Program-made: the position numbers and the translations under genes
Shown here: piece after piece, positions 9,166-18,868 of the stretch
Position numbering within the stretch: the first letter of the stretch is position 1
How the letters are laid out: the number at the start of each line of letters is the position of its first letter
Notes under the pieces: model-generated
Databases searched by the model: none
Seen by the model: the letters and a program-made list of their open reading frames with translations, nothing else
Told to the model about the DNA's origin: nothing
Assembly: GCF_028765345.1 (NCBI RefSeq)
Contig: NZ_JARAJZ010000004.1
Location: 332,125 to 382,329 of the forward strand
DNA from: Sporolactobacillus sp. CQH2019
GTDB taxonomy: Bacteria; Bacillota; Bacilli; Bacillales; Sporolactobacillaceae
Direction of reading: 5' to 3'
Length of the DNA: 50,205 nt

Positions 9166-10101
9166 ATGGCCCGTGAAAATCCGAAAGCAGTGAAGGCGGC
9201 CTGGATCAGTCTGATCAGCAATTTTTTCCTGACATTGATCAAAATTGTCTGCGGTTTGTTCTTTCGCAGCACCGCGCTTATCGCAGACGGTGTGCATAAC
9301 GGCGGGGACGTTATCGGTTCAATTGCCGCTATCGGCTCAATGAAGCTTTCCAATCATCCGGCCGATAGAGATCATCCCTACGGTCACGGAAAAGCTGAGG
9401 ATGTTTCCAGCGCTTTCATCGCGATTATTTTAATCGGCGCGGCTTTATTTCTTGTATACGACGCAATTAAAGTCCTGCTCGGGCCCGTTTCGGCGGTCAG
9501 TGTCTGGGCGCTTTTAGCAGCCGTTGTTTCAGCAATCTGGAAATGGATCCTTTATGTCTACACTTATAAAACGGCTCAAAAATACCGCAGTAAAAGTCTC
9601 CGCGCCGCCGCTTCGGACCATCTGGCCGACATCTTTGCTTCATGCGCTGCCGCCGTCGGCCTCGGCATCGGTTGGGCGGGAAATCTGCTGAATATGCCTG
9701 GTGCCCGTTTCGGCGATCCGGTTGCAGGCATCGTCGTCTCTTTTCTCGTGCTGAGAATTGCGATCATTATGATCATAAAGTCGACCAATGTACTTATGGA
9801 AAGCAGTGTCCCTGAAGACAAACAGGAAGAGTACCGGCAGGTGTTCCTCTCTTTTCCGGAAGTGAAAAAAATCGATATTTTGCGCGCACGCGAGCAGGGC
9901 AACGGAGTGCTGATCGATGCTCAGATCAGGCTCCCTGCTTCGCTCACTATTCAGGAGGGCGACGATATTACCGAGGCAATCAGGCGGCGGATGATCCGCA
10001 AATATCCTTATGTCGATGAAGTGCTGATTCACATCAATCCGTGGTACGCGGACCGGGAAGTCGTTGAACCGGATTCTGTTCCCGACCTGAAAAAAAAATG
10101 A
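9166..10101 (+). CDS. cation diffusion facilitator (divalent metal efflux)
   Basis: Proton-coupled efflux of a divalent metal (Zn, Fe or Mn) across the cell membrane. Six membrane segments occupy residues about 10-210. Metal-site residues are in TM2 (ADGVHNGGDVIGS) and TM5 (AASDHLADIF). DHPYGHGKAE, typical of the family, lies between TM2 and TM3, and a cytosolic C-terminal domain runs from about 215 to 295, ending HINPW. At 311 residues it is full length. ATG 9166 has AAGGGGGG upstream. The DGVHN..D and DH..D patterns are closer to the FieF/MneS branch than to CzcD, but the metal cannot be decided from sequence. It is transcribed against replication. Confidence 0.9.
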   Translation: MARENPKAVKAAWISLISNFFLTLIKIVCGLFFRSTALIADGVHNGGDVIGSIAAIGSMKLSNHPADRDHPYGHGKAEDVSSAFIAIILIGAALFLVYDAIKVLLGPVSAVSVWALLAAVVSAIWKWILYVYTYKTAQKYRSKSLRAAASDHLADIFASCAAAVGLGIGWAGNLLNMPGARFGDPVAGIVVSFLVLRIAIIMIIKSTNVLMESSVPEDKQEEYRQVFLSFPEVKKIDILRAREQGNGVLIDAQIRLPASLTIQEGDDITEAIRRRMIRKYPYVDEVLIHINPWYADREVVEPDSVPDLKKK

Positions 10102-10187
10102 CGATTGATCCATTATCCTTTATAGTTATAAGTAAATAAAACGGTCAGCGTCTGCACACAAATATCTTATCTTTTGAGGTGAGCGAA

Positions 10188-10640
10188 ATGTCAGTTGCTT
10201 CAGTAGAAAATACAGCCATTGCGCTGAATGTCGGAGATCAGGCGTTCGGTCTCCCGATCGGAGAAATCCATGAGTTCGTAGAACCGATTCATGCCGTGAA
10301 GGTACCGATGACCCATCCCTACTTTCTGGGCCTGATTTCATTAAGAGGTAAAGTTCTGCCCTTGATTAATCTGGCGGGTATCTTTCACATTGATCACAAT
10401 CCGTTTCCTAAAGAAGATGAAAAATACGTCGTTTGCGGTACAGAGAATGAAATCATCGCTCTTGATATTCATTCTGTCGGCGAACCCTTAACTTTTCATC
10501 CTGAAGATCTGGTTCCGGTCAGCGACAAAGGGGAGGCCGTTACCGCCGAACTGAAATTGGAAAAACGCGAGCTTCCTCTGCTGAATATCCAGAAACTTTT
10601 CACCCTGACAAAATCACTGAACAGCCTGGAACGGCGCTGA
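10188..10640 (+). CDS. CheW-like adaptor protein
   Basis: A single CheW domain of 150 residues. Family features include FGLPIGEIHEFVEP near the N-terminus, FLGLISLRGKVLPLINL in the middle and LPLLNIQKLF at the end. CheW proteins bridge chemoreceptors to the CheA kinase at the inner membrane face. No other chemotaxis gene is nearby, so it may be a stand-alone coupling protein of a separately encoded chemotaxis system, or may have another partner. ATG 10188 follows GAGGTGA by five bases. The in-frame GTG at 10179 lies inside that ribosome site and is less likely. Confidence 0.85.
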   Translation: MSVASVENTAIALNVGDQAFGLPIGEIHEFVEPIHAVKVPMTHPYFLGLISLRGKVLPLINLAGIFHIDHNPFPKEDEKYVVCGTENEIIALDIHSVGEPLTFHPEDLVPVSDKGEAVTAELKLEKRELPLLNIQKLFTLTKSLNSLERR

Positions 10641-10744
10641 ATCGATTTTTTATGAGAAGGATTGACGGATCCTTTTTATGACTACATTAATCTGAATACT
10701 CTTAGAAAAAAGATCAAAAACAGGCGGAGGAAGGTGGCACATTC

Positions 10745-11389
10745 ATGGGCATTCACAAATATTTTCAGAGTTTGTCCGACCTGGAAGGGATATTCCGCTG
10801 CCCGGGCGTTTTTAAGTATCAGGAACATTCCGTAGCCAGCCATTCTTTCAAAGTGGCAACCATTGCCCAATTTCTTGCCACTGTTGAAGCTCAGGACGGA
10901 AAGACGGTCGACTGGAAAACGATGTACGAGCGGGCGATCAATCACGACTATTCCGAACTGTTCACCGGTGACATCAAAACTCCTGTCAAGTACGCGCTTC
11001 CAAAACTCCGGGAACTTTTCTCCCAGGTGGAGGGTTCGATGACTCAGGAATTCCTGAACAAAGAATTCCCGCCTGAATTCAGAAAAGTTTATGAAGGCCG
11101 GTTTAAAGAAGGAAAAGACAGTTCGCTTGAAGGCCGGATCTTGTCCGTTGCCGATAAGATCGATCTGCTTTATGAAGCTTACGGTGAAATACAGAAGGGC
11201 AATCCTGAGCCTTTATTCTTTCAGATTTACAAAGAAGCGCTGGCATCCATCATAAAATTCAAGGATATGGCCGCTGTTCAATACTTTATTCATGTCATTC
11301 TTGAAGAAATGATCAATGAGGAGATCTCTTCGCATCAGAAAATTAAAGCCATTACAAAGCGCCTGCTGGCCGGAGAGTCTTCGGAATAA
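10745..11389 (+). CDS. HD-domain phosphohydrolase, YfbR-like
   Basis: Probable cytosolic 5'-deoxynucleotidase or related metal-dependent phosphohydrolase. The metal-binding HD pattern is intact: a first His in SVASHSFKVA (about residue 33), the HD pair in AINHDYSE (about 67-68), and a late Asp in ADKIDLLYEAYGE (about 140). Length (214 residues) fits YfbR-like proteins of Bacillales. ATG 10745 has AGGAAGG upstream. It follows cheW by about 100 bases on the same strand and may be co-transcribed, but no functional link is evident. The substrate is unknown. Confidence 0.85.
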   Translation: MGIHKYFQSLSDLEGIFRCPGVFKYQEHSVASHSFKVATIAQFLATVEAQDGKTVDWKTMYERAINHDYSELFTGDIKTPVKYALPKLRELFSQVEGSMTQEFLNKEFPPEFRKVYEGRFKEGKDSSLEGRILSVADKIDLLYEAYGEIQKGNPEPLFFQIYKEALASIIKFKDMAAVQYFIHVILEEMINEEISSHQKIKAITKRLLAGESSE

Positions 11390-11524
11390 CCATCTTTTGA
11401 ATTTGGACAGCTCTTTCCTTGCCATGGCGAAAAATCTAATTTATGATGTAAGAGCTTGGAACCGTTTATTTTTATCATAGGGCCCGGTCAAATTTCTTAC
11501 AGTTTTTAAAGGAGTTTTTCTCAG

Positions 11525-12097
11525 ATGAGCAAAAATATGCTGACACAGGATCCTCGCGGAAGAACGCCAAAAAGTACGGCTAACTATGCGGTTCTGATCC
11601 TTTCGGTATCGATTATCGCCGACATTTTGATTTTACTGCTTTTTTTTGCACCCTTTATCGGTTACCACGGTAAAATCGGTTTTGATGTTTACCTGCTTCC
11701 GAGATTTAATGCCGTTTTCAACAGTTTTACGTTCATCTTCCTTCTGGCGGCCTTTATCGCTGTCAGGAAAAAGAATATCGCCATGCATCGCGGCTTTATT
11801 CTGGCCGCGTTTACAACAACCTTTCTCTTCCTGATTTCGTATCTTTCATTTCATTATCTCGCGCCGCCGCCCCATTACGGGGGCACCGGCCTGATCCGTC
11901 CCGTCTACTTTTTTCTCCTGATCACCCACAGTACGCTTGCAGCGATCGTTGTCCCGCTCGCTCTTTTCGCACTCGTATGGGGATGGACCAACCAGATTAA
12001 GAAGCATAAACGAATCGTTCGCTGGACGATGCCGATCTGGCTCTATGTCAGCCTGACCGGTGTTATCGTTTATCTGATGATGGCGCCGTATTATTAA
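11525..12097 (+). CDS. DUF420 membrane protein (YozB-like)
   Basis: A 190-residue integral membrane protein with about five hydrophobic helices (residues about 22-45, 58-80, 90-112, 125-150 and 165-187). Conserved histidines lie at IAMHRGFIL, YLSFHYL and LITHSTLAAI, typical of the DUF420 family. Those His residues suggest metal or heme binding, and DUF420 genes often sit near cytochrome oxidase assembly genes, but none are present here. The role is therefore inferred only from the family. ATG 11525 has AAAGGAG ten bases upstream. The gene ends at a very strong terminator. Confidence 0.85.
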   Translation: MSKNMLTQDPRGRTPKSTANYAVLILSVSIIADILILLLFFAPFIGYHGKIGFDVYLLPRFNAVFNSFTFIFLLAAFIAVRKKNIAMHRGFILAAFTTTFLFLISYLSFHYLAPPPHYGGTGLIRPVYFFLLITHSTLAAIVVPLALFALVWGWTNQIKKHKRIVRWTMPIWLYVSLTGVIVYLMMAPYY

Positions 12098-12124
12098 ATA
12101 GATCGAAAGGATCGCGCATGAACA

Positions 12125-12172
12125 GACCCCCTGATACCGGCCTACTGAATAGCCGGTATCAGGGGGTCTTTT
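12125..12172 (+). terminator. strong rho-independent terminator after the DUF420 gene
   Basis: A perfect 17-base-pair stem: GACCCCCTGATACCGGC (12125-12141) pairs with its exact complement at 12152-12168, with a 10-base loop and then TTTTGT. It closes the plus-strand block of 9.2-12.1 kb. From here to the end of the converging gene at 12423 I see nothing else. Confidence 0.9.
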
Positions 12173-12422
12173 GTATGGCCGGGTATTCAATCAATTTTAA
12201 CAAAACGGCCGGCCAGTATTTCGGCGCTATTGAACCCTTTCATTGCACCATGCTGCCGGGCGCTTCACAGTTCCGGCGCGGGTCCGTCATCAACAGCGGG
12301 AAAACAGCGCCGTCTGCAAAAATTGACTGCCATTCACGCATTTATGTAAATAGTCCGCTCTCTGGAAAATTGACCGATGCGAACGGCGGCCTGGCTTCGG
12401 GACAGACTGTTTGCCTGCCGCA

Positions 12423-14138
12423 TCATTTGGCTTCGTACAGATAGATCGTCCATGCGGAGGCTGAATTGTTAAATGATTTCAGGAAGCGCAGCCCGTCCTG
12501 ATCGGCATTCATAATCGGCACGGAAGACAAAATATAACGGCCGCCCAGCTTTTTAAATGCATTGATATTAAGCTGAAGATGGTGAATTTTTACCGCCGAC
12601 CCCTTCCGGAATTCATAATTTTTTCCCAACTCTGCCGTAAAAAGATAGCATCTGCCGCCCCAGTTGTCGAAATAACTTTTGATTTCTTTGTTCTTATCCA
12701 ACTCTTTAGCAATAATTTTCCTGAATGTATGCTTATAAGACAGCGGATAGAAATTATTGTAAGTGTCCAAAGTATAGAAACCGTTGTACTGAGCGATCGC
12801 CGGGTGAAGGCCGATACTGGCTATGCGATAGTCCGATTGCGGTTTTCCGATAAAAGCGGCAATATCATGGAATTGCTGCACGGCATAAAATTGTTTGAAC
12901 GTCGGTTCGCCATGAAATTCAATTTCCGGATTGTAATAAAAAAGTACGGCAAGCTGCAGTACGAAACAAATTCTGACAAAACGCCGCCATTTATTTCCCA
13001 TCTTCCAGAGGATCGCCGCCCCCACGGCAAACATGAGATAGATAAACAAGGGATGCAGATAATGGTAGCGGGAAAAATTAAAAGTTGTCAGAATGCTGAT
13101 TTTTTCTTTGAGCGGTGCCCACCCCTTATAAAACCAGAAGGCGAACCATACGGACAGCAAAATGTTTATCACAAGGAGACAGACAAACCACTTTCGCAGC
13201 CGCTTTCCGCCGCCTCCGTTCCGGATCATCTGCCACAGGACGACGCCAGTAAAGGGAAGAATGACAAATTCATGAACGGTCATCACCTGGTTATGCCCCA
13301 ATATAAAGTTCTCCAGCGCCAGCTTGGCCGTACTGTATAAACTGCCTGTCGATTCAAGAAATTCATTGCGGTTTGTCGGCGGACCCGGAAAAAGCAGTGA
13401 TGCAACCAGTCGGTAATCCAGCAGCAGATAGAGGGCGGTCATGAATGCGATCGATCCTAAAAAAAGCAGGTTTGCCTTTCTTTTAACAATCCAATCGCGC
13501 AGCCAGAGAAACAACATCGCAGTCAGGAAAAAGAAAAAGCCAAGCACAAAACTGGAATAGAACGGCAATAAAGAAAAGATCAGCCACTCTCTCCAGGTTC
13601 CTTTCCGCGCCCTGATATTTAAAAAAGCCCACAGAGCGAGCGGCATCCCCATTGTACTGAGCATTCCGGACGGCCAGAAGGGCGTCAGTGCAAAGGCCAG
13701 AGAACCCAGCACACGGACGGGATAAGCATCTGCCGACTTGACGCAGTAATCCCGAAGCAGTAAATACATGCCGAGAAAAGCAAAGACGCAAACGATCGCC
13801 TGACTGAGGGAAAAAGCAAGCATTGATGGAAAAAGAACGTGAAGCCAGACAATTCCGCTAAACTGAGAATCGAACGCATTTCTTGAAAGCTCTCCGTTGA
13901 TGACCTGCGGAATCCCGGCGTTAATGGAACCGAACAACTCGCCGCTGCGATTAAGAACCTGGTACCAGGCGACATTCGAATCCAGATTATCCTGGACACG
14001 TATATGAGCGTTTTCGCCCAGTATAAACAGAGGAGACAGATAGACGGCAATTAAGAGAGCTGCAAGAATCAATGCCCTTTTCTCTTTGAACGCCGGACCG
14101 GCATGTCTTTGATTGCCGGAGTTCAGCTGCTGATTCAT
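12423..14138 (-). CDS. large polytopic membrane protein, DUF6044 (YkoS-like)
   Basis: A 571-residue protein with about ten hydrophobic helices from residue 25 to about 400, then a soluble C-terminal region of some 150 residues. HIRVQDNLDSNVAWYQVL near residues 45-62, just after the first helix, resembles the conserved loop of B. subtilis YkoS and its DUF6044 relatives. The layout recalls GT-C type membrane glycosyltransferases, with acidic residues in the first external loop. That activity is inference; no biochemical role is established to my knowledge. It stands alone between a converging gene and the rpsR terminator, with ATG at 14138. It is not part of the conserved origin cluster. Confidence 0.75.
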   Translation of the reverse strand: MNQQLNSGNQRHAGPAFKEKRALILAALLIAVYLSPLFILGENAHIRVQDNLDSNVAWYQVLNRSGELFGSINAGIPQVINGELSRNAFDSQFSGIVWLHVLFPSMLAFSLSQAIVCVFAFLGMYLLLRDYCVKSADAYPVRVLGSLAFALTPFWPSGMLSTMGMPLALWAFLNIRARKGTWREWLIFSLLPFYSSFVLGFFFFLTAMLFLWLRDWIVKRKANLLFLGSIAFMTALYLLLDYRLVASLLFPGPPTNRNEFLESTGSLYSTAKLALENFILGHNQVMTVHEFVILPFTGVVLWQMIRNGGGGKRLRKWFVCLLVINILLSVWFAFWFYKGWAPLKEKISILTTFNFSRYHYLHPLFIYLMFAVGAAILWKMGNKWRRFVRICFVLQLAVLFYYNPEIEFHGEPTFKQFYAVQQFHDIAAFIGKPQSDYRIASIGLHPAIAQYNGFYTLDTYNNFYPLSYKHTFRKIIAKELDKNKEIKSYFDNWGGRCYLFTAELGKNYEFRKGSAVKIHHLQLNINAFKKLGGRYILSSVPIMNADQDGLRFLKSFNNSASAWTIYLYEAK

Positions 14139-14255
14139 TGTCTTTCACCACACTGTTTCAGGTTAGAACGGACCGGCACGGTCGTTTCAAAAGCCGGCCG
14201 CATGCTTAGATCGGAATTCAACCGGCAAAGATGCTGTCCCTTAGGAAGGTCCGCT

Positions 14256-14297
14256 GAATAAAAAGAACCGCCATAAAAGATCATTCTTTTACCGCGG
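14256..14297 (-). terminator. terminator of the rpsF-ssb-rpsR operon
   Basis: On the minus strand the arms 14285-14297 and 14268-14280 pair at 12 of 13 positions (one G-G mismatch) around a 4-base loop. TTCTTTTTATTC follows. It lies 42 bases after the rpsR stop. Confidence 0.85.
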
Positions 14298-14339
14298 CCT
14301 TTCATTGCTGTTTTCAATTTGACATAAAACTGGAGAAAA

Positions 14340-14570
14340 TCATTCCGTTGTATACGGGAGTAAAGCCATCTGACGTGCGCGCTTAATCGCCTTTGTCAGC
14401 TGGCGCTGATATTTCGCACTCGTTCCCGTAACACGGCGGGGCAATATTTTCCCGCGTTCAGAAATAAACCGTCTCAGTAAGTCAACATCTTTATAGTCAA
14501 TATAAGTAATATGGTTGACCGTAAAATAGCATACCTTGCGGCGTTTACCGCGTGACCGGCGTACTGCCAT
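14340..14570 (-). CDS. rpsR: 30S ribosomal protein S18
   Basis: Small-subunit protein that pairs with S6 on the platform and binds 16S rRNA. The sequence runs from [19 protein letters not shown] to [10 protein letters not shown] and is 76 residues, normal length. The frame is open far upstream, but ATG 14570 has GGAGGT eight bases before it and gives the standard N-terminus. It is the last gene of the rpsF-ssb-rpsR operon, 43 bases after ssb, the classic arrangement in Firmicutes. Confidence 0.97.
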   Translation of the reverse strand: MAVRRSRGKRRKVCYFTVNHITYIDYKDVDLLRRFISERGKILPRRVTGTSAKYQRQLTKAIKRARQMALLPYTTE

Positions 14571-14613
14571 TCCAAGCACCTCCCTGTTAATCATTTGTTT
14601 TTCGTGCCGTTTA

Positions 14614-15126
14614 TCAGAACGGCAGATCATCATCCGATATATCGATCGGCTTACTGTCGTTAGCAAATGGATCTTCAAAAGAAGGGGTATCCTGACCGCG
14701 GTTACTACTACTGCCGGCGCTCGCGCCCTGCCGGTTCGCCTGCGGCGGATAGCCCGCGTTTCCCGCAGCCGGAGCGGCGTTCCCGTTGCCGTCGCCATGT
14801 CTGGCGCTCTTCGGTTCAAGGAACTGCACACTATCCGCAATAACCTCCGTGACATAGACACGGCGGCCTTCATTATTCTCATAGTTTCGTGTCTGAATGC
14901 GGCCGTCGACTCCTGCCAGGCTCCCTTTTGTCAGAAAGTTGGCAGCGTTCTCCGCCTGTCTTCGCCACACGACCACAGGAATAAAGTCCGTTTCGCGATC
15001 GCCCTGCTGATTAGAGAACGGACGATTGACTGCAAGCGTAAAACTTGTCACGGCAACTCCGTTCGGTGTATAACGAAGTTCCGGATTTTTTGTTAAGCGT
15101 CCGACCAAAACAACCCGATTAATCAT
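14614..15126 (-). CDS. ssb: single-stranded DNA-binding protein
   Basis: Tetrameric SSB that coats single-stranded DNA and recruits replication and repair proteins. The OB fold occupies residues 1-110 ([20 protein letters not shown], then [18 protein letters not shown]). A flexible linker rich in Gly, Asn, Ala and Gln follows (about 110-155), then the acidic tip DISDDDLPF that binds partner proteins. At 170 residues it is typical. It lies between rpsF and rpsR, so SSB supply is tied to ribosomal protein transcription as in B. subtilis. Confidence 0.97.
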   Translation of the reverse strand: MINRVVLVGRLTKNPELRYTPNGVAVTSFTLAVNRPFSNQQGDRETDFIPVVVWRRQAENAANFLTKGSLAGVDGRIQTRNYENNEGRRVYVTEVIADSVQFLEPKSARHGDGNGNAAPAAGNAGYPPQANRQGASAGSSSNRGQDTPSFEDPFANDSKPIDISDDDLPF

Positions 15127-15149
15127 CAGAATTCCCCCTGTTCCGCAAA

Positions 15150-15455
15150 TTATTTGCTTTCTTCAGGTTTGCGTTCATCCTTGATGATCATAAAGCGAAT
15201 CACATCTTCATTGATCTTGACAAGACGGTCGAATTCATCAATTGCCGTGTTTTCGGCCGTTACATAGAGAACGTTGTAAACGCCGGTATTATAATCATTG
15301 ATTTCATAGGCCAGCCGACGCTTGCCCATTTCCTTGACATCATTGATTTCGGCGCCATTGTCGGTCAGGATGGACGCAACCTTTTCTTTGACTGCTTTTT
15401 CCTGATCTTCTTCCAAATCCGGACGAAGAATGTACATAATTTCGTATTTGCGCAC
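15150..15455 (-). CDS. rpsF: 30S ribosomal protein S6
   Basis: Partner of S18 on the 30S platform. [17 protein letters not shown] at the start and [19 protein letters not shown] in the middle identify the family. The length is 101 residues. The start is GTG at 15455: GGGGAGGTGA lies just upstream and VRKYEIMY matches the family N-terminus. The upstream open frame is part of the leader. First gene of the operon; its stop lies 23 bases before the ssb start. Confidence 0.96.
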   Translation of the reverse strand: MRKYEIMYILRPDLEEDQEKAVKEKVASILTDNGAEINDVKEMGKRRLAYEINDYNTGVYNVLYVTAENTAIDEFDRLVKINEDVIRFMIIKDERKPEESK

Positions 15456-15557
15456 GATGTTCACCTCCCCTTGGACTAAACGGCTCCTGAACGGAGCAGA
15501 GAGCAAGTCTTCTCACTCATAGGACTTTATCATAACACATTCAGCAAATGATTGCAA
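15456..15557 (-). promoter_or_regulatory. rpsF operon promoter and leader
   Basis: On the minus strand there is a -35 TTGCAA (15552-15557), a 17-base spacer and a -10 TATGAT (15529-15534). The leader contains a CTCC/GGAG hairpin with loop GTTCA, followed by CCGTTT. In many bacteria an S6:S18 complex binds a leader element with an exposed CCG to repress this operon. The CCG here is suggestive only. Confidence 0.7.
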
Positions 15558-15579
15558 GATTCATCGATTCATGCCAAGG

Positions 15580-16680
15580 TCAGACATTAAATCTGAAATT
15601 AACGATGTCTCCGTCCTGCATCACATAATCCTTGCCCTCGAGCCGCAGATGCCCTTGTTCCTTTGCGGCAAGTTCTGAACCGGCGGCCACCAGATCCTCA
15701 TAAGACACGATCTCGGCACGAATAAAACCGCGTTCAAAGTCGGAGTGGATGATGCCTGCCGCCTGCGGCGCCTTCGTCCCTTTCCGAAATGTCCACGCCC
15801 GCACTTCTTTTTCTCCCGCCGTGAAGTAGGTAGCCAGTCCGAGAAGCCGGTATGATTGGGCGATCAGCCGGTCAAGACCCGAAGTTTCAAGACCGAGATC
15901 CTGCAAAAACACTTTTTTCTCTTCGCCTTCAAGTTCGGCTATCTCAGACTCAATCTTTGCCGAAATGACAACGACTTCCGATCCGTCTTTTTCCGCATAG
16001 TCCCTGACCGCCTGGACATATGCGTTATCGTCCGGTGCCAGCAGATCGTCTTCAGAAATGTTTGCTACATAGAGAACCGGTTTTTTCGTCAGAAAATTGA
16101 ACGGTTTGACAGCTGTCTCCTCCTCGTCCGTCAGCGCAACATGGCGGGCCGGCTCCCCTGCGTCAAAGGCTTCTTTCAGTTTTTGCAGTGCGGAAAATTC
16201 GATGATCGCCTGTTTTTCTTTCTGTTTTGCCAATTTTTCCGTCCGGTCGAGCCGTTTATTTATCTGCTCCATGTCGGCCAGAATCAGTTCCAGATTAATC
16301 GTTTCGATATCGTCGATCGGATCGATTTTTCCGGAGACGTGCGTAATGTTTTTATCGTCAAAACAGCGGACGACGTGGGATATGGCATCGACCTGCCGTA
16401 TAGTGGCAAGAAACTGGTTGCCCAGTCCTTCTCCTTTGCTTGCCCCTTTAACCAATCCGGCAATATCCGTAAACTCAAATGTAGTCGGGATCTTTTTTTT
16501 CGGATGGTACATTTCCGTCAGTTTGTCCAGCCGTTTATCCGGAACACTGACGATTCCCACATTAGGTTCAATCGTGCAGAACGGATAATTGGCCATTTCC
16601 GCCCCGGCCTGCGTGATCGCATTAAACAGTGTTGATTTGCCGACATTCGGCAGACCTACAATACCTGTCGTTAAGCTCAT
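15580..16680 (-). CDS. ychF: redox-regulated ATPase/GTPase YchF (Obg family)
   Basis: A universally conserved P-loop NTPase that associates with ribosomes; its exact role is unsettled. The G1 loop GLPNVGKST is at residues 8-16 and the switch region [20 protein letters not shown] near 72-91. A helical hairpin follows (about 130-165), and the C-terminal TGS domain ends in [16 protein letters not shown]. The usual NKxD specificity motif is replaced by ANISEDD, as in the YchF family, which prefers ATP. The protein is 366 residues. It lies directly upstream of the rpsF promoter on the same strand. Confidence 0.96.
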   Translation of the reverse strand: MSLTTGIVGLPNVGKSTLFNAITQAGAEMANYPFCTIEPNVGIVSVPDKRLDKLTEMYHPKKKIPTTFEFTDIAGLVKGASKGEGLGNQFLATIRQVDAISHVVRCFDDKNITHVSGKIDPIDDIETINLELILADMEQINKRLDRTEKLAKQKEKQAIIEFSALQKLKEAFDAGEPARHVALTDEEETAVKPFNFLTKKPVLYVANISEDDLLAPDDNAYVQAVRDYAEKDGSEVVVISAKIESEIAELEGEEKKVFLQDLGLETSGLDRLIAQSYRLLGLATYFTAGEKEVRAWTFRKGTKAPQAAGIIHSDFERGFIRAEIVSYEDLVAAGSELAAKEQGHLRLEGKDYVMQDGDIVNFRFNV

Positions 16681-16738
16681 TATTTTTCAACTCCCCGGAT
16701 CTTCCCGATCTTTGTTTCGCTTCCATTGTATTCAGAAC

Positions 16739-16963
16739 TTATTCATGACCGTCTGCTTCCCCGGCAGATCCATGTTCGATGATTCGTTTTATTTTTTTCT
16801 GGAATTCCGCTCTCGGCATCATCACACTGTGGCCGCAGCCGAGACACTTGATGCGGATATCGGCGCCCATCCTAATGATTTTCCACTGATTGACGCCGCA
16901 CGGATGTGATTTTTTCATCTCAACGACGTCGTTTAAGTCAAAGATAATCCGAGGTTTCGCCAT
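16739..16963 (-). CDS. DUF951 protein (YyzM-like)
   Basis: A 74-residue protein. Cysteines at CGVNQWKIIRMGADIRIKC and CLGCGHSV form a probable small metal-binding or nucleic-acid-binding fold. FDLNDVVEMKKSHPCG at the N-terminus is the DUF951 hallmark. It is conserved next to ychF in many Bacillales, as here (58 bases from the ychF start), but has no established function. The start at 16963 fits the family, with a GGGGGAA site upstream. Confidence 0.88.
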   Translation of the reverse strand: MAKPRIIFDLNDVVEMKKSHPCGVNQWKIIRMGADIRIKCLGCGHSVMMPRAEFQKKIKRIIEHGSAGEADGHE

Positions 16964-17041
16964 CTATTATTCCCCCTTCTTAAAGAAGACCTTGATCGTC
17001 GCTAAAAGAATATACGAGTGTCCGCCGCCGATGCAACCGTA

Positions 17042-18424
17042 TCAGAAACTGATTTTTTCTCTTAGAAAACCGGAGAGCGCATCAATCGGCAGACGGACCT
17101 GATCCATCGAATCCCTATCCCTGACGGTAACCTTGCCATCATCTCTTGAATCAAAGTCATAGGTAATGCAGAAAGGAGTCCCTATTTCATCCTGCCTGCG
17201 GTATCTTTTGCCGATCGATCCCGTCTCATCATAATCGACCATCCAATCCTTCGCCAGGCTCCGGTAGATCGCCTGTGCTTCATTGCCGAGTTTCTTTGAA
17301 AGCGGAAGAATGCTTGCCTTATAAGGAGCGAGCACCGGATGCAGATGAAGCACGATCCGTTGATCATGATCATCGATTTTCTGTTCCTCATAGGCATCGG
17401 CCAGAAAGGCGAGAGTGACACGGTCAGCGCCGAGCGAAGGCTCGATCACATACGGGATATAGCGTTCATTCAGGTTTTGATCGATATACTGCAGATCCTG
17501 CCCCGACACTTCCATATGGCGGCGCAGATCGTAATCCGTTCTTGATGACAGGCTCGACAGTTCTCCCCATCCGAACGGGAAGAGGTACTCGATATCCGTC
17601 GTCGCATTGCTGTAATGCGGTAGTTCTTCTTTTTCATGATCGCGGAGCCGGAGATTGTCTGCTTGGATATTCAGTGACTTCAGCCATTCGAAACCGAATG
17701 AGCGCCAATATTGGAACCATTTCCCGTCTTCGCCTGGTTTGCAGAAAAATTCCAATTCCAGCTGTTCAAATTCCCTCGTACGGAAAGTAAAATTTCCGGG
17801 CGTGATTTCATTGCGGAACGATTTGCCGATCTGGCCGATGCCAAAAGGAATTTTCTTGCGCATCGTTCGTTGTACATTTTTAAAATTCACAAAGATGCCC
17901 TGAGCCGTTTCCGGACGCAGATAAATTTCGTCTTTGGCCGATTCCGTCACGCCCTGATAGGTTTTAAACATCAGATTGAACTGTCGTATTTCCGTAAAAT
18001 CGTGTTCTCCGCATTCCGGGCACTTGATTGCATGAGACTCGATCAGTTTTTCCATAGTAGCAAAGTCCAGTCCGTCCACCGGTCCAGGAAGCTCTTCCCT
18101 CGGAATGTTGCTTTCAATAAGTTTATCAGCCCGAAAACGTGACTTGCATTTTTTGCAGTCAATCATCGGATCATTAAAATTTGTAATATGGCCGGAAGCT
18201 TCCCATGTTTTCGGATTCATCAGAATTGCCGCGTCCAGTCCGACATTGAAAGACGGTTCCTGAACGAACTTTTTCCACCATGCCTGCTTGACATTATTTT
18301 TCAGTTCTACGCCAAGCGGACCGTAATCCCATGTATTCGCCAGGCCGCCGTAAATTTCCGATCCTGGAAAAATGAATCCCCGATGTTTCGCCAGATTGAC
18401 AATTTGCTCCATTGTTTTACTCAT
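17042..18424 (-). CDS. glyS: glycyl-tRNA synthetase, single-chain (alpha2) type
   Basis: Class II synthetase that charges tRNA-Gly. The N-terminal [29 protein letters not shown], the insertion with CKKCKSRF and CPECGEHDF (possible zinc site), and [10 protein letters not shown] mark the homodimeric eukaryote-like form, not the alpha2beta2 GlyQ-GlyS form. Motif 2 ([28 protein letters not shown]) is near residue 200 and the anticodon-binding domain is at the C-terminus. The protein is 460 residues. A complete glycine T-box lies upstream. Presence of this gene between the DUF951 and yyaC genes departs from the B. subtilis order. Confidence 0.96.
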   Translation of the reverse strand: MSKTMEQIVNLAKHRGFIFPGSEIYGGLANTWDYGPLGVELKNNVKQAWWKKFVQEPSFNVGLDAAILMNPKTWEASGHITNFNDPMIDCKKCKSRFRADKLIESNIPREELPGPVDGLDFATMEKLIESHAIKCPECGEHDFTEIRQFNLMFKTYQGVTESAKDEIYLRPETAQGIFVNFKNVQRTMRKKIPFGIGQIGKSFRNEITPGNFTFRTREFEQLELEFFCKPGEDGKWFQYWRSFGFEWLKSLNIQADNLRLRDHEKEELPHYSNATTDIEYLFPFGWGELSSLSSRTDYDLRRHMEVSGQDLQYIDQNLNERYIPYVIEPSLGADRVTLAFLADAYEEQKIDDHDQRIVLHLHPVLAPYKASILPLSKKLGNEAQAIYRSLAKDWMVDYDETGSIGKRYRRQDEIGTPFCITYDFDSRDDGKVTVRDRDSMDQVRLPIDALSGFLREKISF

Positions 18425-18439
18425 TCGCCGGACTCCCTT

Positions 18440-18690
18440 ATTTTCAAAAATAATGAAGCTCCCGTCTGCTAGGCAACGAACAGCCTAGGGACGAGAGCTT
18501 TTATTGACTCACGCGGTTCCACCCTAATTGATGCGGACAATCCGCACCCTCTTTTAAAAACTGCAGCTCAAGAATGCCTTCTTCAGGTGCTGTTTCCGGG
18601 TTCCCACTCTCCCCGGATCACTGTGTAACAGCCGCTCCTGCTTACTCTTTTCTCTCATTGCCGAAAAAAATTTTCAAATCTATCCATTTT
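18440..18690 (-). promoter_or_regulatory. T-box riboswitch, glycine (specifier GGC)
   Basis: On the minus strand, Stem I contains GAAGAAGGCATTCTTGAGC with specifier GGC at 18576-18578, nearly identical to known glyQS leaders. The T-box AGGGTGGAACCGCG is at 18512-18525. The terminator stem AAGCTCTCGTC (18490-18500) pairs with GACGGGAGCTT (18456-18466), followed by CATTATTTTT. Uncharged tRNA-Gly should stabilise the antiterminator and switch on glyS. A -10 TATACT (18706-18711) lies just upstream; its -35 is weak. Confidence 0.95.
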
Positions 18691-18868
18691 CGCTTTCTGT
18701 TACATAGTATAGCCCATTTTTCGGAAAAAGGACAGTAATTCTTGTTTTTCCCAAATAAAGCCGAAAGATGACGTCTGAACGGTATATCACCCATAGCAGA
18801 TATTTGAAATTCGGGCAGTGGAAAAGGATGAGCCAAATGCGAGGGCGCCGGATTTTCTAGGGAAACAG

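Noticed and set aside
8889-9176. Plus-strand frame of 95 codons before the cation transporter
   Set aside because: It overlaps the transporter start and the leader hairpin; no family features.
10125-10187. Sigma-D promoter before cheW
   Set aside because: TAAA is present, but nothing close to GCCGATAT follows at the right distance.
14135-14317. Minus-strand frame of 60 codons before the DUF6044 gene
   Set aside because: It overlaps the rpsR operon terminator and has no ribosome site.
14571-14882. Extended frame upstream of rpsR
   Set aside because: It is the out-of-frame shadow of ssb; S18 begins at ATG 14570 with a good ribosome site.
18642-18836. Minus-strand frame of 64 codons
   Set aside because: It covers the glyS promoter and the start of the glycine T-box.
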